A stretch of DNA of 64,000 nucleotides from Acidimangrovimonas pyrenivorans (GTDB taxonomy: Bacteria; Pseudomonadota; Alphaproteobacteria; Rhodobacterales; Rhodobacteraceae): assembly GCF_042643245.1 (NCBI RefSeq), contig NZ_JBHRSK010000002.1:208923-272922 (forward strand). Reading direction: 5' to 3'. The position numbers and the translations under genes were made by a program. Shown here one piece after another: positions 60,582 to 64,000 of the stretch. Under the pieces are notes generated by a model, which saw nothing but the letters and a program-made list of their open reading frames with translations, was not told where the DNA came from and searched no databases. Every line of letters starts with the position of its first letter. Positions within the stretch are counted from its first letter, which is position 1.

Positions 60582-61934
60582 ATGGCCCGGCCCGGCCCCG
60601 CCCTGCTGCGCTCGACACCGGTCCGGCTGGCGCTGGGGCTGGTGGTGCTGTTCACCGTGGTCAGCCTGGCCAGCTTCGGCGGCAGCTACTTCCTGATCCG
60701 CAACAACCTGGAAGCCTCGATCCGCAGCGACCTGGCGCAGGAGATGGCGGGCTTCCGAGCCGCGCCCTCGGCCGGGGCGCTGGCCCAGCTGGTCGGCGCC
60801 GAATCCTCGGTCACCGATCCCGAGCGCCGCATCCTCGCCTATGTCGCCCCCAATGGCGAAGTGTTCGGCAACGCCACCCTGTCGCGCGGGCGCGACGGCT
60901 TCATCCAGATCGACCTGCCGGCGGGCAGCCACCGTGCCGGCGGCAGCTATATCGGGCTGGCGGGGGATTTCTTCGGCGGCCAGCTGATCGTCGCCCAGAG
61001 CCGCCAGCAGATCGCCAACCTGGGCGAGATGTTCCGCAACGTGCTGATCCTCAGCCTGCTGCCGACCTTCGCCATCGCCCTTGGCGGCGGCATCGTGCTG
61101 GCGCTGCGCTCGAAGGCGCGGGTCGAGCGGATCACCCGGACGCTGGAGGCGCTGACCTCGGGCGACCTCGCGGCGCGGGTGCCGAAGCTGCCGGGCGGGG
61201 CCGACGACCTGTCGCTGATCGGCAGCCGCATCGACCGGATGGCGGCGCGCCAGCAATCGGCGACCGAGGCGCTGCGCCAGGTCTCGGCCGATATCGCCCA
61301 TGACCTCAAGACGCCGATCCAGCGCGTCTCGGTCATGCTGCACCAGCTCGAAGAGCGCGACAGCCTGACCGAGGCCGATGCCGAACTCGCCGGCAAGGCC
61401 CGGGCCGAGGCCGACCGCATCGTCGCCACCTTCCAGTCGCTGCTGCAGATCGCCCAGATCGAGGGCGGCAGCCCCAAGGCGCGCTTTGCCCCGGTCAACC
61501 TGTCCGACATCGCCCGCACCTTCACCGAGATCTACGAGCCCAGCGCCGAGGATCGCGGCCAGCAGATCACCCTGCACGACGCCACCGGCGGCCATGCCAT
61601 GGTCACCGGCGAGAAGGGCCTGCTGGGACAGGTGGTGGCCAACCTGATCGAGAACGCCCTGCACCACACGCAGGAGGGCTGCCGGATCACCGTGCGGCTG
61701 CTGCGGCAGGGCGGGATCGTGCTCGAGGTCGCCGATACCGGGCCGGGGATCCCCGAGGACGAACGCCCCAAGGTGCTGCGCCGGCTCTACCGGCTGGAAC
61801 GCAGCCGGACGACGCCGGGCAGCGGGCTGGGCCTGGCCCTGGTCGCGGTGATCGCCGAGTTGCACGAGGCGGCGCTGGAGCTCGACGACGCCCATCCCGG
61901 CCTGATCGTCCGGCTGCGCTTCCCCGCCGCCTGA
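60582..61934 (+). CDS. sensor histidine kinase
   Basis: 450 residues. Two membrane helices (LALGLVVLFTVVSLASFGGS near 20-40 and NVLILSLLPTFAIALGGGIV near 150-170) flank a periplasmic domain, then a HAMP-like linker, the H box DIAHDLKTPIQRVSVML, N box LIENALHHTQEG, and G boxes VADTGPGIPEDERP and GSGLGLALV. It phosphorylates the preceding regulator. Confidence 0.95.
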   Translation: MARPGPALLRSTPVRLALGLVVLFTVVSLASFGGSYFLIRNNLEASIRSDLAQEMAGFRAAPSAGALAQLVGAESSVTDPERRILAYVAPNGEVFGNATLSRGRDGFIQIDLPAGSHRAGGSYIGLAGDFFGGQLIVAQSRQQIANLGEMFRNVLILSLLPTFAIALGGGIVLALRSKARVERITRTLEALTSGDLAARVPKLPGGADDLSLIGSRIDRMAARQQSATEALRQVSADIAHDLKTPIQRVSVMLHQLEERDSLTEADAELAGKARAEADRIVATFQSLLQIAQIEGGSPKARFAPVNLSDIARTFTEIYEPSAEDRGQQITLHDATGGHAMVTGEKGLLGQVVANLIENALHHTQEGCRITVRLLRQGGIVLEVADTGPGIPEDERPKVLRRLYRLERSRTTPGSGLGLALVAVIAELHEAALELDDAHPGLIVRLRFPAA

Positions 61935-62029
61935 ACCATGCGCGACCGCCGGCCCGGCCCCGGTTGGGTCCGGTTTCCGCGAAAGGACGGTCGGGCAGGT
62001 TCCGCTTGCTCCGTCTCTTGTCCGTGGGC

Positions 62030-62063
62030 AAAAAAGTACCCCGCCGGACGCGCCGACGGGGCA
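62030..62063 (-). terminator. intrinsic terminator (minus strand)
   Basis: On the minus strand a stem CCCCG-CGG/CCG-CGGGG is followed by TACTTTTTT. It lies about 145 bases past the stop of the patatin-like gene and would end that transcript. Confidence 0.65.
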
Positions 62064-62208
62064 GTGGCACCCCGCGTTGGTGCCAGGAGCAGGCCGCAGA
62101 CTAGTGCAAGCCCCCCGCCACACGCATCCCGGAAACCGATCGCGCGACATGACATCCGGTAACGTTTGCGAAATATCCGCGTGATCGCAGCCGGCTCCGG
62201 AACGCCCC

Positions 62209-63345
62209 TCAGCGGCTGTCGCGGGTCAGGTCGAACACCTTGACCGGCCCACCGCGGCGCTTGCGCTCGGTCCAGTCGGCATTGGCCAGCGTCTCGGTCA
62301 CGTCGCGCGCCCCGGCGTCCCAGTGATCGCGCATCGACAGGCGCGAGAACTCGTAATCCTTGGAATGGCGCTCGTATTGCGCCTGGCGGTAGATCAGGTG
62401 AACGATGGTCAGGCGCGGCGCCAGCTTCAGACCGGTCAGCGCCTGCAGGTCGGGATCGTCGCGCAGCTCCTCGGGCAGCTTGTCCTGCAGCCGCTGGGCG
62501 GCTTCGGCGAATTCGTACATCCGCCGCATCATGTCGGTGTTGAAGCGGGTGCGGCTGGAATAGCGGATATCCTTGATCCGCGTCTCGGCATCCCAGACCG
62601 TTGCCGGCACGGCGCCGCGGGCGCTGAACAGGTCGATCTGGAACAGGCAGGTATCGGCCCCGGTCGCCTCCTCGTCGAGCACGTAATGCAGCGGCGAATT
62701 CGACACCAGCCCGCCATCCCAGTAGAGCGCGCCGTCGATCTCGACCGGCGGGAAGCCCGGCGGCAGCGCGCCGCTGGCCATGACATGCTCGGGCCCGACC
62801 GCGTGCCGGGCGCTGTCGAACCAGGTCATGTTGCCGGTCTCGACATTCACCGCGCCGACGCTCAGCCGTGGCCCCTCGGCGTTGAGATAGTCGAAATCGA
62901 CCAGCCTGAGCAGCGTCTCGCGCAGCGGTGCGGTGTCGTAATAGCTGCGCGCCCCCGCGCTGGCCGGCAGGCGCAAGGTCGGCGGCGGCACGCGCGGGAT
63001 GAAGAAGCCGGGCACGCCAACGGCCAGCGCGCGGCCGGCATGGGCCTCGTTCATCGCCCCGCGCCCGAGCGGCCACAGCAGCGGCGCCCAAAGCGCGGTG
63101 GAGGAGGTGACCGTCTCCCAGAACTCGGCCAGCCGCGCGGCGCGCCGGCCGGGCGGATTGCCCGCGATCAGCGCCGCGTTGATCGCCCCGATCGAGATCC
63201 CGGCCAGCCATTCCGGCTCGATCCCGCTTTGCGACAGCGTCTCGTAGGCGCCGGCCTGGTAGGCGCCCAGCGCGCCGCCGCCCTGCAGCACCAGCACCTG
63301 TTCCTCGCCAAGATCGGGGGCCGTCGTCGCGGTCTTGCCTGCCAT
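62209..63345 (-). CDS. patatin-like phospholipase
   Basis: 378 residues from ATG 63345 (GGAG nearby). Oxyanion loop VLQGGGALGAYQAGAYETL, nucleophile GISIGAINAALIAGN (Ser), and DGGLVSNSPLHYVLDE (catalytic Asp). A C-terminal domain of the DUF3734 type follows (FNTDMMRRMYEFAEAAQRLQ). It cleaves acyl esters of lipids; probably peripheral or membrane-associated. Core-like composition. Confidence 0.93.
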   Translation of the reverse strand: MAGKTATTAPDLGEEQVLVLQGGGALGAYQAGAYETLSQSGIEPEWLAGISIGAINAALIAGNPPGRRAARLAEFWETVTSSTALWAPLLWPLGRGAMNEAHAGRALAVGVPGFFIPRVPPPTLRLPASAGARSYYDTAPLRETLLRLVDFDYLNAEGPRLSVGAVNVETGNMTWFDSARHAVGPEHVMASGALPPGFPPVEIDGALYWDGGLVSNSPLHYVLDEEATGADTCLFQIDLFSARGAVPATVWDAETRIKDIRYSSRTRFNTDMMRRMYEFAEAAQRLQDKLPEELRDDPDLQALTGLKLAPRLTIVHLIYRQAQYERHSKDYEFSRLSMRDHWDAGARDVTETLANADWTERKRRGGPVKVFDLTRDSR

Positions 63346-63551
63346 CGTGTCCGCTCCACCGTTGCCGCATCGCGGCAGGCCCGACGCCAGCCACGGGATC
63401 CCTGTCACGGGGTCGAGGCAAGACCTAGCGCGCCGGGGTCGCGCCGCAATGCAGCATCACGCATATGCCACCCCGGCACACGCAGGATTGAGGCCCGGCG
63501 CAGCGATGGCTGCGGCCATCACGATCCGGGCTCCGCGTCGAAGAGGCCGGG

Positions 63552-63769
63552 CAGCGGCGCCCCCGGGCCGCGTTCAGGGCGGCGCACAGATGGCGGTGGC
63601 CCCCGGACGGCAGGATCGCCAGCGTGATGGCTCAGAAATGGATCATCTCGCGGCGGGCCAGCACCGGCGCCAGCCAGTCCGGACCCTTCGCCAGGCCCCG
63701 CGCCGCCGAGGGTCCGCGCCAGCAGGAGAAGCTGCGCTCGCCCCGCTCGAGCGAGATCATGTAGAGCCC
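63552..63769 (-). pseudogene. kdgK: decayed 2-keto-3-deoxygluconate kinase (kdgK) fragment
   Basis: On the minus strand GLYMISLERGERSFSCWRGP and a following SAARGLAKG...REMIHF match the middle of KdgK (PfkB family). Right after a TGA comes AITLAILP, as in the KdgK motif FSGITLAILP, so a Ser codon has become a stop. Beyond that the frame decays further. No start is present. The family match is from memory of the motif. The rest of 63346-64000 shows no gene. Confidence 0.6.
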
Positions 63770-64000
63770 GACGGAGCGACCCGGGATCGCGGAGGCACAG
63801 CGGCCACGCCGGGCAAGAAAGCAGGATGGAGGGGATGGCTGAGTGGTGCGATGCAATGGCTGTCGCCGGTCCGGGCCCTCGCCCCTTGCGCGACGGCTTC
63901 TCGAGGGGGCATGCTCAGCCAAAGATTGAAATCCGTAGCCTTGAGGTATGCGAATGCAGCTTGTCCGTCGTCATATGATTTGGGACACGAGGGGCTGATC

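Noticed and set aside
59528..61303. 591-residue plus-strand ORF over the two-component genes
   Set aside because: This is a frame-shifted shadow of the response regulator and kinase with low-complexity Arg/Pro/Gly composition.

Overview
The window looks like an alphaproteobacterial chromosome, most likely Rhodobacterales. The conserved right-hand core (yacG, RNase E/G, maf, infA, an LMW phosphatase, a UPF0262 gene, hisD, a DUF2948 gene, murA) follows the order usual in that group and is clearly richer in G+C than the rest. Two accessory regions interrupt it, each at a tRNA gene.

Positions 1-38273 form a large mobile island abutting the 3' end of tRNA-Phe(GAA). From left to right it carries: (i) a six-gene, start/stop-overlapping minus-strand operon joining a type I restriction system (hsdM-hsdS-hsdR) to what looks like a complete ABC-three-component (ABC-3C) conflict module (alpha/beta-hydrolase effector, middle component, SMC-like ATPase running off the window); (ii) an McrBC locus whose mcrB is split by an IS3-family element with a 4-bp target duplication, where removing the IS restores the frame exactly; (iii) a two-gene module, an Swt1-type HEPN/SNF2 helicase and a sacsin-type GHKL ATPase with a degenerate HNH-like C-terminus, preceded by a 22-codon leader ORF and bracketed by near-identical 109-bp direct repeats; (iv) a HipBA toxin-antitoxin pair; (v) a mobilization backbone (relaxase, MobC-like protein, an array of 11 consecutive hairpins, VirD4-type coupling protein, J-domain protein, DUF2958 protein, ArdC) with no mating-pair genes in view; (vi) two tyrosine integrases. 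One integrase lies beside an orphan 45-bp tRNA-Pro 3' end with repeated GCGCCACAA motifs on both sides. The other lies near tRNA-Phe together with a PIN-domain gene. The layout suggests a mobilizable element that has accumulated several anti-phage layers.

Positions 38274-49542 are core chromosome: tRNA-Phe, a lipoprotein, the housekeeping cluster, four accessory metabolic genes and tRNA-Thr(GGT).

Positions 49543-59645 are a second island of about 10.1 kb in tRNA-Thr, delimited by a 56-bp direct repeat. Its right half (integrase, small DNA-binding proteins, AlpA-like regulator, primase/RepA-type helicase) resembles a phage satellite. Its left half holds a secreted SH3-domain protein, an IS3 remnant, a membrane-anchored SNase-like nuclease and small unknowns. 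A run of 20 C precedes the SH3 gene.

Positions 59646-64000 are core again: a two-component system, a patatin-like phospholipase and a decayed 2-keto-3-deoxygluconate kinase.

The strongest candidates for a little-described system are the repeat-bracketed HEPN-helicase/sacsin-ATPase pair, the fusion of ABC-3C with type I R-M in one coupled operon, and the hairpin array. All functional statements are inferred from sequence motifs read by eye; no database search was run.
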